Assembly (NCBI RefSeq): GCF_000263855.1
Contig: NZ_AJWX01000027.1
Span: forward strand, 1-64,000
Origin: Pseudomonas sp. M47T1
Lineage (GTDB): Bacteria > Pseudomonadota > Gammaproteobacteria > Pseudomonadales > Pseudomonadaceae
Reading direction: 5' to 3'
Length of the DNA: 64,000 nt
Part shown: positions 17,183 to 25,478 of the stretch, piece by piece
Numbering within the stretch: the stretch's first letter is position 1
Layout of the letters: each line of letters opens with the position of its first letter
Made by a program: the position numbers and the translations under genes
The notes under the pieces: generated by a model
Databases searched by the model: none
What the model saw: the letters and a program-made list of their open reading frames with translations, nothing else
Told to the model about the DNA's origin: nothing

Positions 17183-17425
17183 ATGCTCGAAGAACGATTG
17201 GATTTGTTGAAGCTTGCCAAGCCAGTGCGCAACCAGATTGATGACCTGGTGCGAGCGCTGAATGCCGCGAGCACGCGGGCGGATCTGGAGCGTGAGGCGC
17301 AGATGCAGATTGAGTTGATTGGCGAACTGGAGAGCGGGCGGAAGGTGAAGCCTGCGGATGTGGAGACGCTTTACATCATTTTTGATGACGCGGTGCAGGA
17401 GCGGTTGCAGGGGCTTGAGCAGTAG
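17183..17425 (+). CDS. Small hypothetical protein
   Basis: An 80-residue, highly charged, helical protein beginning MLEERLDLLKLAKPVRNQID and ending in DDAVQERLQGLEQ, with heptad-like hydrophobic spacing. No domain is recognised. An in-frame GTG 42 bases upstream would add residues without helical character, so the ATG is preferred, though its AGAGA ribosome site is weak. Codon usage is typical of the genome. The function is unknown. Confidence 0.65.
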   Translation: MLEERLDLLKLAKPVRNQIDDLVRALNAASTRADLEREAQMQIELIGELESGRKVKPADVETLYIIFDDAVQERLQGLEQ

Positions 17426-17454
17426 ACCGCTCGCCCGGCATCACCGGTGGAATC

Positions 17455-17512
17455 AGCTGTCTTTTGTAAGATGACCTGTCTTTTTGTGAGACCAGCTGAC
17501 TTCTGTGAGAAC
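17455..17512 (+). repeat. Three imperfect tandem repeats of about 19-20 bases
   Basis: Units follow the pattern AGCTGTCTTTTGTGAGACC with a few changes each: AGCTGTCTTTTGTAAGATG, then ACCTGTCTTTTTGTGAGACC, then AGCTGACTTCTGTGAGAAC. A degenerate fourth unit runs into the palindrome that follows. Confidence 0.6.
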
Positions 17513-17518
17513 AGCAAT

Positions 17519-17549
17519 CTTTTCGGGAGCGAACTCTGCCCCCGAAAAG
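17519..17549. repeat. REP-like palindrome, variant
   Basis: CTTTTCGGG and CCCGAAAAG are perfectly complementary around the central AGCGAACTCTGCC. It is a diverged relative of the GGGAGCGGGCTCTGCCCGC palindromes found further right. Confidence 0.6.
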
Positions 17550-17615
17550 AACACCGCGCACTGTCTGAGCAACCACACCAGCACAGACTATCGCCCACCT
17601 CCGCTATACCGGGCG

Positions 17616-17981
17616 CTATTGCGAGCGGGGCAAGCCAGCGATGGCGGCCTCTACCAATGCTCGGGCGATCTCATTCACATGCTCGACGTTGCGCGCCAGC
17701 GCCCGCCATTCTTCCGGGCAGTTTTCTACCAACTCGGTGGCGCCAGCACTGGCGCTGCGCAGGTAGAGGCTGGCTTGGACCAATACTTCCTCCAACGGCA
17801 TGCCTTCACGCACGGCGAAGATGGGCATGTCACCCACGCAGGGGCCGAAGGCGTGGAAGGCGGAGACGTGGGGGCTTGGTGGTGCCGGGCGCTTGTAGGG
17901 TGAAATTCCTTCAGCGGCGAGGGCTTCGGGCGGTAGTGGTGGCAAGGCTAGATCGGGTGGATCGGGAACCGGCTTGAACAT
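17616..17981 (-). CDS. DUF6124 family protein
   Basis: A 121-residue protein whose start (MFKPVPDPPDLALPPL) and C-terminal helical part (LVENCPEEWRALARNVEHVNEIARALVEAAI) match the small DUF6124 (formerly DUF3077) proteins common in Pseudomonas. No function is established for the family. AGAGGTTCACC precedes the ATG. An unusually long, hairpin-rich leader lies upstream, suggesting post-transcriptional control. Confidence 0.75.
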   Translation of the reverse strand: MFKPVPDPPDLALPPLPPEALAAEGISPYKRPAPPSPHVSAFHAFGPCVGDMPIFAVREGMPLEEVLVQASLYLRSASAGATELVENCPEEWRALARNVEHVNEIARALVEAAIAGLPRSQ

Positions 17982-18250
17982 GGTGAACCTCTGACTTGGA
18001 CAGTTGAGGTCAACCCCATCGCGACTAAACGATGGGAGGCGACCGTACGCGGGTTAGTCGACCGAGAAGTCAGCACCCGGCGCGCCGAAGCGCCCCACGT
18101 ACGATCACCATAAAACGCTGCTGGCAAAAATGCCGGCAACACTTCAGGAGGGCGCTTTACGCGCCTGACTTCATTTCGAGCGACTAAACCCGACCGCTGA
18201 TAAGCAGCGGCAAACGGAGGGTAGCTTCGAAAAAAAGCCAGTGCAAGCGA
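17982..18250 (-). promoter_or_regulatory. Structured leader upstream of the DUF6124 gene
   Basis: Reading towards the gene, at least five compact hairpins follow one another: CCGCTG/CAGCGG, GGCGC/GCGCC, GCCGGC/GCCAGC, GGCGC/GCGCC again, and CCCATCG/CGATGGG. The sequence GTTTAGTCGC occurs twice, once in a hairpin loop, and between them lies CGACTAACCC, partly complementary to it. This suggests alternative pairing, such as an attenuator or protein-bound leader. From 18251 to 18670 nothing further was recognised. Confidence 0.45.
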
Positions 18251-18670
18251 CAATCAAGAACGCGAATTATGGAAACATTTAGCAATTCTTTCAAAGCTGT
18301 AGGACGATTATCGCAGATGTTGTGGGAACCTTCCTAGGACTTTTCCGAGGGCGACTGTGTGCAATGCAGTGGGGCCGCGTTTGGCATGACACCGATGATT
18401 TCGCAGCCTAGCGGTAGCGCCCACGACACCCACTGGGTACAAGACAGTTGCTGCTACAGAGGCGGTGCTAAGTGCAATTATTTTGGCATTTTGTCCTGGA
18501 CAGTAACAGTTCGCTTGCACTTTGCAGGCGCACAGTGGCAACCAACGCATCAGCACTTCCCTTCCAGTTACCCGCAATTGAACACCACCGCCGAACATCC
18601 GCGCCCGTTGCGCAGTCTCACGTTATACCCACTGTCCACAGAGCCCGCCGCGGGCTCGGGAGTGTTCGTC

Positions 18671-19129
18671 GTGAAAGCTGCACAAGTGTTCACTTTCTCT
18701 GCAATCTTCCTGGCCGGCGTAGCCGCTCTGCCTGCCTATGCCGCCTGCACCACCCCCGTCGACCCCGACGGCGTGCACCTCCAGGAACAACAAAAAAACG
18801 GTATCACCTACCTGTCCGGCGGCTATGGCGAGGATGAGTCGTGCGCGATTCAACAGGTGCATGGCTATAACCTGCGCATCACCTTTTCCGCCGGGACCGA
18901 CAACAAGTATGAGGCGGGCGTGCACACCAGCATTCAGAACCCGCAGGGCCATGAGGTGTTGACGCTGGACGACGCCGGGCCGATTTTGCTGGTGAAGCTG
19001 CCGGCCGGGAAGTATGTGGTGGTGTCTCAGGTGGATGGGCATGAAGTGCGCAATGCCGTGAACCTGGGGGATGGGAAGATGCAGTCGTTGAATGTTCACT
19101 GGCGTGAGGCGAGTTCGCCGGGTCAGTGA
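18671..19129 (+). CDS. Periplasmic hypothetical protein (carboxypeptidase regulatory-like)
   Basis: A 152-residue secreted protein with a clear signal peptide (MKAAQVFTFSAIFLAGVAAL, then PAYA-A as the cleavage site). The mature part is beta-rich, with GHEVLTLDDAGPILLVKLPAGKYVVVSQVDG resembling carboxypeptidase regulatory-like folds seen in small Pseudomonas periplasmic proteins. The GTG start has GGGAG eight bases upstream; a GTG nine bases earlier is the alternative. The open frame continues over 300 bases upstream but without likeness to a protein. Function unknown. Confidence 0.72.
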   Translation: MKAAQVFTFSAIFLAGVAALPAYAACTTPVDPDGVHLQEQQKNGITYLSGGYGEDESCAIQQVHGYNLRITFSAGTDNKYEAGVHTSIQNPQGHEVLTLDDAGPILLVKLPAGKYVVVSQVDGHEVRNAVNLGDGKMQSLNVHWREASSPGQ

Positions 19130-19138
19130 TGGGCACCG

Positions 19139-19189
19139 GCCGCTGCCGAAGGCTGCGCTGGAGGGCCAGCGCAGCCTGGCGGCAGCGGC
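19139..19189. repeat. Extragenic palindrome, class 2 (GCAGCCTGGCGGCAGCGGC type)
   Basis: GCCGCTGCCG and CGGCAGCGGC form the outer arms and GCTGCGCTGG/CCAGCGCAGC the inner arms of a long imperfect hairpin. Related copies occur near 43.05, 48.4 and 62.6 kb, all between genes. The remainder of the gap up to the next gene holds nothing recognised. Confidence 0.75.
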
Positions 19190-19415
19190 GACGGGTTATG
19201 TGGGTCAATCGTACGCCAAGGACCTTATGGCCCCACCTGTCTCGCAAGCTGGAAAAACTTCGCACGACCATCGCGGAATTTTCCCGCAACCCACCACTCC
19301 ATACACAGCTGCCGCGCCGTTGCATGCTTTCTTTACAATCCTGCTACCAAGCGCGCCCCTCACGTGCCATAAACTGGACCGCTGGCAGGTCTTCACTGGA
19401 ACACACTGGTTGTCT

Positions 19416-20348
19416 ATGCGCATTTTGCTGATCTGCAAGGATATGGGCGGGTACATCCGCAAGCTGTCCGACTTTCTGAAGCTGCAGGGCCATGAGGTGC
19501 TGTTACTCGACACGTCCGCGTCCAGCCCCAAGCTGGACTTCCTGTCGGGCAAGCTGCGCTCGGTGGCTCGCCATCGGCTGGGCCTGTGGCTGGACGCGCG
19601 CAAGATCAAGGCCTTTGGCCGCGCCGACTATTTGCTGGTGGTGAACCCGGGCCAGGTGGAACCGGCCACCATCGAGCGGGCCATGGCCGTCAGCACGGTG
19701 AAGAAGGCGTACCTGTACGACAGCCTGGCGCGCTCGCCGGTGTCCGAGGCCTGGCTCAAGCGCTATGACCAGGTGTACAGCTTCGAGTCGCCCGACGCCG
19801 AGCGCCATGGGCTGACCAAGCTGCATAACTTCATGTACGAAGAGGTTGTTACACCGCCTGCCGCGGGCGAGGCGAAGTACAAGGCGTTTCTGGTGATGGC
19901 CGGGCTGGATCGGCTGGCGCTGCTGGATGCCATCGGCCAGCAGCTGGAGCAGGCTGGCTTTCCCGAGTACCTGTTTATGGTGCAGTACAAGAAAGCCGGC
20001 GAGGCACGCAGCAGGATTTCGTTTTTCCGCGAGCGCCTGGGGCTGGATGATGTGACCAGGCTCATCGCTGACGCCGACATCCTCATTGACCTGATTCGCC
20101 CACGGCAAAGCGGCCTGAGCTTTCGGCTGTTCGAGGGGATGATGCATGGCAAGAAGGTGATCACCAACAATGCGTCGGTGCGCGAGTATGATTTTTACAA
20201 CCCGGCGAATATCCTGGTGATCGACGAGCAGAATCCGCAGGTCCCGCGGGCGTTTCTGGAAGGCCAGTACGTACCGGTGGCCGACGCGATCATGCAGCGC
20301 TACAGCCTGGCGGGTTGGTGCAACACGGTGTTTTCCGCGCCCCGCTGA
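19416..20348 (+). CDS. GT-B-like glycosyltransferase family protein
   Basis: A 310-residue protein starting MRILLICKDMGGYIRKLSDF with a C-terminal segment (ADILIDLIRPRQSGLSFRLFEGMMHGKKVITNN) like the nucleotide-sugar-binding half of GT-B glycosyltransferases such as CgeB-type proteins. The loop with Glu in RLFEGM is the expected sugar-nucleotide contact. It probably acts in surface polysaccharide synthesis. It precedes an MBOAT acyltransferase and two SGNH hydrolases, with one small opposite-strand gene between. The open frame extends upstream but homology begins at this ATG; the ribosome site is weak. Confidence 0.65.
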   Translation: MRILLICKDMGGYIRKLSDFLKLQGHEVLLLDTSASSPKLDFLSGKLRSVARHRLGLWLDARKIKAFGRADYLLVVNPGQVEPATIERAMAVSTVKKAYLYDSLARSPVSEAWLKRYDQVYSFESPDAERHGLTKLHNFMYEEVVTPPAAGEAKYKAFLVMAGLDRLALLDAIGQQLEQAGFPEYLFMVQYKKAGEARSRISFFRERLGLDDVTRLIADADILIDLIRPRQSGLSFRLFEGMMHGKKVITNNASVREYDFYNPANILVIDEQNPQVPRAFLEGQYVPVADAIMQRYSLAGWCNTVFSAPR

Positions 20349-20362
20349 GGCGCCTTGCGGCA

Positions 20363-20389
20363 GGCGATGACCGGCGTGGTGTCATCGCC
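20363..20389. terminator. Hairpin between convergent genes
   Basis: GGCGATGAC and GTCATCGCC form a 9-bp perfect stem with a 9-base loop between two converging coding regions. There is no T-run on either side, so termination is only suggested. Confidence 0.45.
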
Positions 20390-20400
20390 GCCGCGCCCGG

Positions 20401-20589
20401 CTACTCTTCCTCTTCTTCCTCTTCCATGTCATAGCCCGCTTCGTGGCCCAGGTAAGCGGACCCTCCGCGCGCCGTGCCCCACGGCTGTTCAATCACTTCC
20501 CCGCTGTCCCATTCCTGGTACAGATTTTCCCTGACCACTGCGCTATCCATAGCGGCCATACGCGTACGATCACTGTTTGAGCGGTCCAT
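20401..20589 (-). CDS. Small acidic hypothetical protein with poly-Glu tail
   Basis: A 62-residue protein beginning MDRSNSDRTRMAAMDSAV and ending DMEEEEEEE. AAGGAGG at ideal spacing before the ATG is one of the best ribosome sites in the window and decides the start over the longer frame. No domain is recognised. The strongly acidic C-terminus suggests binding of cations or a basic partner, but nothing in the context shows which. Confidence 0.65.
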   Translation of the reverse strand: MDRSNSDRTRMAAMDSAVVRENLYQEWDSGEVIEQPWGTARGGSAYLGHEAGYDMEEEEEEE

Positions 20590-20815
20590 AACCACCTCCT
20601 TTGGTTGAGTGGGAAAGCCTAGACAAGGAGGATCCCATCCACGCTGCCGCATGTCGGAATGTCGGACAAAACTGCCAAAGGCCAGCACACATCTTCATCC
20701 AAGGTCGGCTTGTTGGCGCGGCTGGCACTCTGACATAATCCGCGCCCTGATTTGCGGCGTGGCGCCTGAAAACGCCCCTTCCCTGCTGCCGCAAGCTGCG
20801 TAACGGACTACGTTG

Positions 20816-22219
20816 ATGAGCTACTTTTCGATCGAATTCGGTCTCTGTTTCATTCTGTTTTTCTTGCTGTACTGGTGCCTGAATTTCAGCCTGCGCGTGC
20901 AGAACCTGCTGTTGCTGGCGGCCAGCTATGCCATTTTGGCCAGCTTCAACATGAGCTTCCTGTACATTCTGCTGGGGTACAGCGTGGCGGTGTTCGGGCT
21001 TGGGCATTTGAGCGCGCGCTACCCCGGGCGGCGCCTCACGTACGGGGCCATTCTGGCGTTGGTGCTGGGCTGCTTCTATTTCTTCAAGTACCAGGACTTC
21101 TTTGTCACCGGCGCCCAGCAAGGGTTGCAGGCCGTTGGCGTTGATATGGCGCTGCCGTTGATGGAAGTGCTGCTGCCGGTGGGCATGTCGTTTTATATCT
21201 TCCACTCGGTCAGCTACCTGATGTCCATCAACCGCGGCACGCTCAAGCCCGCCGCACCGCTGGACCTGGCGCTGTACCTGGCGTTTTTCCCCAGCCTGAT
21301 CGCAGGCCCGGTGAACCGCGCCGAGCATTTGCTGCCGCAGATTCGCCCCAGTGCCCCGCGTGAGATTCTTCAGCCACAGCGTGCGCTGGGGCTGGTGGCG
21401 CTGGCCGTGGTGAAGTTGTTTCTGTTGAGCACCTGGCTGGCGAACAATTGGGTGGACCCGGTGTTCGATACCCCCACCGGCTTTTCCCCCGAGCAGATTT
21501 TGCTGAGCGTGTACGGCTATTCGCTGCAGATCTATTTCAACTTCAGCGGCTACACCAACCTGGTCACCGGCATCGCCCTGCTGCTGGGTTTGCGCCTGCC
21601 GCGCAACTTCGACTACCCGTACCTGGCACGCAACCTCAAGGAGTTTTGGGATCGCTGGCATATCAGTTTGTCCAAGTTCATCCGTGATTACGTGTACATC
21701 CCCTTGGGCGGTAACCGTAAAGGCTACTGGCGCGGCAACCTGAACCTGTTCGCCGCCATGGTGGTCTCGGGGCTGTGGCATGGCGCCAGTCTGAACTTCT
21801 TGATCTGGGGCGCGCTGCATGGCCTGGGGTTAATCGTGTACAAGCTGTATGTGCGGGCCTTCCCGGGTGAGCGCACCTGGTATGGTGCTGACCTGCTGGC
21901 ACGCCTGCTGACCTTCCATTACGTGGCCTTTGCCTGGATTTTCTTCCGCAGCCCCACCCTGGAAGACACTCAGGACATGCTGGTCGGCCTCACCCATTTG
22001 TCGCTGGAGGGCCTGAGCCATGGCCCCTGGGGCGGCATCCTTGGCTGCCTGCTGTTGATTGCCTGCTACCCCTGGCTGGTCAGCAGCCTGCGCAAGGGCT
22101 TTGCCGCCAGCCAGCGCATTCCCTGGCTGGTGTACCCGGTGCCACTGGGTGTGTTTATTTCCATGGTCATTTTTGCGTCGCCGTCGGGCGTGCCGGGGTT
22201 CATCTATGCCAGCTTCTAA
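20816..22219 (+). CDS. MBOAT-family membrane-bound O-acyltransferase
   Basis: A 467-residue polytopic membrane protein of the AlgI/PatA type. It has many hydrophobic segments and the family hallmarks FFPSLIAGPVNR, YFNFSGYTNLVTG, FWDRWHISLSKFIRDYVYIPLGG and WHGASLNFLIWG, with the catalytic His322. It moves acetyl groups across the inner membrane for O-acetylation of a periplasmic or surface glycan. The next gene overlaps its end and encodes an SGNH protein, as in alginate (AlgI/AlgJ/AlgX) and PatA/PatB systems. The substrate polymer is not identifiable here. Confidence 0.88.
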   Translation: MSYFSIEFGLCFILFFLLYWCLNFSLRVQNLLLLAASYAILASFNMSFLYILLGYSVAVFGLGHLSARYPGRRLTYGAILALVLGCFYFFKYQDFFVTGAQQGLQAVGVDMALPLMEVLLPVGMSFYIFHSVSYLMSINRGTLKPAAPLDLALYLAFFPSLIAGPVNRAEHLLPQIRPSAPREILQPQRALGLVALAVVKLFLLSTWLANNWVDPVFDTPTGFSPEQILLSVYGYSLQIYFNFSGYTNLVTGIALLLGLRLPRNFDYPYLARNLKEFWDRWHISLSKFIRDYVYIPLGGNRKGYWRGNLNLFAAMVVSGLWHGASLNFLIWGALHGLGLIVYKLYVRAFPGERTWYGADLLARLLTFHYVAFAWIFFRSPTLEDTQDMLVGLTHLSLEGLSHGPWGGILGCLLLIACYPWLVSSLRKGFAASQRIPWLVYPVPLGVFISMVIFASPSGVPGFIYASF

Positions 22220-23258
22220 TGGGGTGGCGCGTCATGTGGTGGCGCGGCAGTTCATCAAGGCGTGGCAGGTGACCCTGGGGTTGCTGGTGGCCGCGCTGAT
22301 TCTGCTGTGGCTGAACCAGACCTCCGTGCGCCTGTATTGCCAACAGAAGTACCACGCCGATTGCAGCGTGCCGGGCCTGAATGACAACGCCGCCTGGGAC
22401 TTTGGTGCGCAGTTGACAAACGCCATGGACGACGCCCGCACCGCCTTCCTGGCGCGCCTGGATGATACCCCGGCGCCGGCGCCCGTCGGCGACGCCCCCA
22501 TGATCGCCGCCGAACCTGCCGTTACCCCTGCGCCGGTGGTTGCAGCGGTATCCGCGGCAAGCAAACCGAAGGTGGCAGTCAAGCTCACGCCGCTGACCAT
22601 CGCCAACCTCAGCACCAACGACGAGGTGTTCTTCGTCGGCGATTCGCTGATGCAGGGCGTGGCGCCGCACATGGCCAATACCCTGCTAAAGCGCTACAAG
22701 ATCAACAGCGTCAACCTCAGCAAGCAAAGCACCGGGCTTGCCTACCCGGGCTTTTTCAACTGGCCGCTGACGGTGCAGCAAACACTTGAAGCCAACCACA
22801 ACATTCGCCTGATCGTGGTGTTCCTCGGCCCTAACGACCCATGGGACATGCCCGTGGCCAAGGGCAAGCCGTTCCTGCACTTTCACAGCGTCGACTGGGA
22901 AGCGTCCTACCGCCAGCGCGTGGAAAGCATTTTCGAACTGGCCAAGGCACACAATGTGCAGGTCATCTGGGTGGGGCCGCCGAACATGCGCAAGGACAAG
23001 CTGTCCACAGCCATGGCCTTCCTGCGCGACGTGTACAAGAGTGAAGCCGAGCATTACGGCCAGTTGTACCTGTCGGCCAACGATGTGCTGGGTTACCACG
23101 ACGACGCATTTTCGCCGTACATGGAGAGTGCCGACGGCAAGAAGGTCAAGACTCGTGTCGATGACGGCATCCATTTCACCACCACTGGCCAGAAGCTGAT
23201 CGCCGAGCGCGTGATGACGCTGATCAATGTCCAGAACCACGATTTAACGGAGCGTTGA
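22206..23258 (+). CDS. SGNH-fold (DUF459-type) hydrolase/acetyltransferase, membrane anchored
   Basis: A 350-residue protein with an N-terminal transmembrane anchor (VTLGLLVAALILLWL), a Pro/Ala-rich linker (about residues 80-125), and a periplasmic SGNH domain. The nucleophile is Ser147 in FVGDSLMQG, the oxyanion Asn is in LGPNDPW, and the catalytic pair is Asp320/His323 in DDGIHF. With the overlapping MBOAT gene (14 bases shared) it probably completes transfer or removal of O-acetyl groups. The start sits inside the upstream gene and gives the membrane anchor directly. Confidence 0.82.
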   Translation: MPASNGVARHVVARQFIKAWQVTLGLLVAALILLWLNQTSVRLYCQQKYHADCSVPGLNDNAAWDFGAQLTNAMDDARTAFLARLDDTPAPAPVGDAPMIAAEPAVTPAPVVAAVSAASKPKVAVKLTPLTIANLSTNDEVFFVGDSLMQGVAPHMANTLLKRYKINSVNLSKQSTGLAYPGFFNWPLTVQQTLEANHNIRLIVVFLGPNDPWDMPVAKGKPFLHFHSVDWEASYRQRVESIFELAKAHNVQVIWVGPPNMRKDKLSTAMAFLRDVYKSEAEHYGQLYLSANDVLGYHDDAFSPYMESADGKKVKTRVDDGIHFTTTGQKLIAERVMTLINVQNHDLTER

Positions 23259-24473
23259 ATGAAACGACTGCCTGGCCCCATGACGCTGCTGAGCGCCCTG
23301 CTGGTGAGCGGCTGCAGCCCGGTCTCGGCCGTCGCCACGCAACCTGCACCAAGCCCTGCCAAAGTGGTGCGGGTGACCAAGGCGGCGGATGCCGAGCCCA
23401 ACCTGCGGCTGTTGCAAAACAAACTGAAGAACGCCCAGCGCCAGGCGGTGACCATCGTCCAGTTGGGCGACTCGCACACGGCCGCCGACCTGCTCACCGG
23501 CGAGCTGCGCACGCGCTTTCAACAGGACTACGGCAACGGCGGCATCGGCTTCATTGCCGGCTCGCCGGTGCCGGGCACCCGTTATGACCAGGTGCGTATC
23601 ACTGCGGCCAAGAGCCAGTGGAGCCTGATTTCCGCGCGTAACCAGCACAGTGACCGTTTCCCGTTGGGCGGCTACCTGTCCATGCCACTGACTGCGGGCG
23701 CCCATGTGCACCTGGAACCTACGCCGCCTACCGACATGCGTTATAGGGTGTCGACCCTGTACCAGGCCGGCAGCAACAACCGCGTGCAGGCCCACGATGC
23801 CTACACCCAGGCCGCACGCTCGCTGCCCATGACCAATGGCCAGTGGCGCCTGAGCCCGGCCATGGACAACCTGGCGCTGCCGCTGGACCTGACCTTTGCC
23901 AGCAGCCAGAACCTGGCCGTGGGTGGCTGGAACATCCTGGGCCAGAGCAACAGCGGCGTGGTGTTTTCCACCCTGGGTATCAATGGTGCGCAATTGAGCG
24001 TGGTGGACAAGTGGCAGCCGGGCTGGCTGGACACGCTGAAGGCGCTCAAGCCGGACCTGCTGATTCTGTCCTACGGCACCAACGAAGCGTTCGATGACGA
24101 CCTGGACGTGGGCCTGTACGAAAGCCAGCACAACCAGCGCATCGTGCAACTGCGCCAGGCCCTGCCCGGTACCGTGCTGCTGATCATTGGTGCGCCGGAT
24201 TCGATCAAGAACAAGGGCGCTTCAAGTTGCCAGGCGCGCCTGCCGCGCAGCCTGCACCCGGTGATGGAGGCTCAGCAGCGCGTCGCCCAGCAGAACCGCA
24301 CGCTGTACTGGAGCTGGCAGAAGTTCATGGGGGGCGACTGCTCCATCGTCAACTGGCAGGCCCAGGACATGGCGCGCCCGGACCTGGTGCATTTCAGCAA
24401 GGAAGGCTACATCAAGGTGGCGGATGGCTTGTATGACTACCTCAACGGATTGATTGCGCCTTCAAAACACTGA
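23259..24473 (+). CDS. SGNH/GDSL-family lipoprotein
   Basis: A 404-residue predicted lipoprotein (signal peptide ending LVSGC, lipid on the Cys). The SGNH motifs are QLGDSHTAADLL with Ser72, SYGTNEAF, and DLVHFSKEGY with Asp375 and His378. A beta-rich insertion, about residues 120-235, separates the first two. It follows the previous gene with no gap (TGA then ATG). Two SGNH proteins after one MBOAT mirrors the AlgJ/AlgX or PatB division of labour: one takes the acetyl group, another delivers it to the polymer. Confidence 0.8.
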   Translation: MKRLPGPMTLLSALLVSGCSPVSAVATQPAPSPAKVVRVTKAADAEPNLRLLQNKLKNAQRQAVTIVQLGDSHTAADLLTGELRTRFQQDYGNGGIGFIAGSPVPGTRYDQVRITAAKSQWSLISARNQHSDRFPLGGYLSMPLTAGAHVHLEPTPPTDMRYRVSTLYQAGSNNRVQAHDAYTQAARSLPMTNGQWRLSPAMDNLALPLDLTFASSQNLAVGGWNILGQSNSGVVFSTLGINGAQLSVVDKWQPGWLDTLKALKPDLLILSYGTNEAFDDDLDVGLYESQHNQRIVQLRQALPGTVLLIIGAPDSIKNKGASSCQARLPRSLHPVMEAQQRVAQQNRTLYWSWQKFMGGDCSIVNWQAQDMARPDLVHFSKEGYIKVADGLYDYLNGLIAPSKH

Positions 24474-24555
24474 AAATCCTCTGCTCCCACACAGAGACAG
24501 CTGCTGGTACATGGCTTGCGTTGATACCCGCGAACAGGTGCCAGCGCGTAGCGTG

Positions 24556-24644
24556 TGTGGGAGCGGGCTCTACCCGCGAAAAGATCGCCGCATAGCCCCT
24601 GACAGGCCGAGGTGTATTTTTCGCGGGCAAAGCCCCCTCCCGCA
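24556..24644. repeat. Paired REP palindromes (class 1)
   Basis: TGTGGGAGCGGGCTCTACCCGC, here read as its parts GGGAGCGGGCTC and CCCGCGAAAAG, faces an inverted diverged copy ending CCCCCTCCCGCA. Such facing pairs (BIME-like) recur in the window near 28.3, 31.35, 41.55 and 57.6 kb. The rest of the 24474-24869 gap holds only the GntR operator. Confidence 0.8.
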
Positions 24645-24812
24645 TCTGCGTCTCGCCGCTACAGCTGATCCGCTTTTTGCCCCACCCATCTGCTCCTTAT
24701 CCCCCTCCCCCCTTCTGCGCTATTATTCCTGGAATGTCATCTTCTGGCATACCGAATACCTTTTGTCGTCTGCCCACCCCTGCGCCTTGCACAAAGGGGC
24801 TTGCACGAACAA

Positions 24813-24830
24813 TATTATGGTATACCATCA
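24813..24830. promoter_or_regulatory. GntR operator, site 1
   Basis: TATTATGGTATACCATCA contains the perfect 12-bp palindrome ATGGTATACCAT. It lies about 40 bases before the first gene of the 24.9-28.3 kb unit and matches five other sites in this cluster. Confidence 0.72.
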
Positions 24831-24869
24831 TACAACAACACGTATCCCATCCCTAAAATGGAGCAGGCC

Positions 24870-25460
24870 ATGAGTTTCGAAATTCGCAAGATCGTCAGCT
24901 ACACCGAGGAAACCCTCATCGAAGGCGGCAAGGCCACTGACACGCCGGTCACCATGGTCGGCCTGGCCGTGGTGATCAAGAACCCATGGGTGGGCAACGG
25001 CTTTGTCGAAGACCTCAAGCCGGTCATCAAAGCCAACTGCTCCGAACTGGGTGCCCTGATGGTCGAGCGCCTGACCGCCGCCATCGGCGGTGCCGACAAG
25101 ATCCAAGCCTACGGCAAAGCCGCCGTGGTGGGCGCCGATGGTGAAATCGAACACGCCTCGGCCGTTATCCACACCCTGCGTTTCGGCAACCACTACCGCG
25201 AAGCCGTGCAAGCCAAGAGCTACCTGAGCTTCACCAACAAGCGCGGCGGCCCGGGCACCTCCATCCAGATCCCGATGATGCACAAGGATGACGAAGGCCT
25301 GCGCTCGCACTACATCACCCTGGAAATGAAGATCGAAGACGCCCCGCGCGCCGACGAGATCGTGGTAGTGCTGGGCGCTGCCAACGGTGGCCGTCTGCAC
25401 CCGCGCATCGGCAACCGCTACATCGACCTTGAAGAACTGGCCGCAGAAAAAAACAACTAA
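24870..25460 (+). CDS. Amino acid synthesis family protein (DUF1185)
   Basis: A 196-residue protein (MSFEIRKIVSYTEETLIEGG...) of the AA_synth/DUF1185 family. The family name is historical and the activity is not established; members often sit in catabolic clusters. Conserved-looking stretches are GKAAVVGADGEIEHASAVIHTLRFGNHYREAV and NKRGGPGTSIQIPMMHKDD. GGAG at good spacing fixes the ATG rather than one 15 bases upstream. It is the first gene after operator site 1 and precedes the hydrolase by 18 bases. It may be a ring-opening or amide-processing enzyme of the pathway, but that is a guess. Confidence 0.85.
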   Translation: MSFEIRKIVSYTEETLIEGGKATDTPVTMVGLAVVIKNPWVGNGFVEDLKPVIKANCSELGALMVERLTAAIGGADKIQAYGKAAVVGADGEIEHASAVIHTLRFGNHYREAVQAKSYLSFTNKRGGPGTSIQIPMMHKDDEGLRSHYITLEMKIEDAPRADEIVVVLGAANGGRLHPRIGNRYIDLEELAAEKNN

Positions 25461-25478
25461 GGCTTGCAGGAGCGTTCC

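Noticed and set aside
17948..18253. A 101-codon minus-strand frame over the DUF6124 leader
   Set aside because: The region is explained better by serial hairpins, and the frame overlaps the DUF6124 start in another phase.
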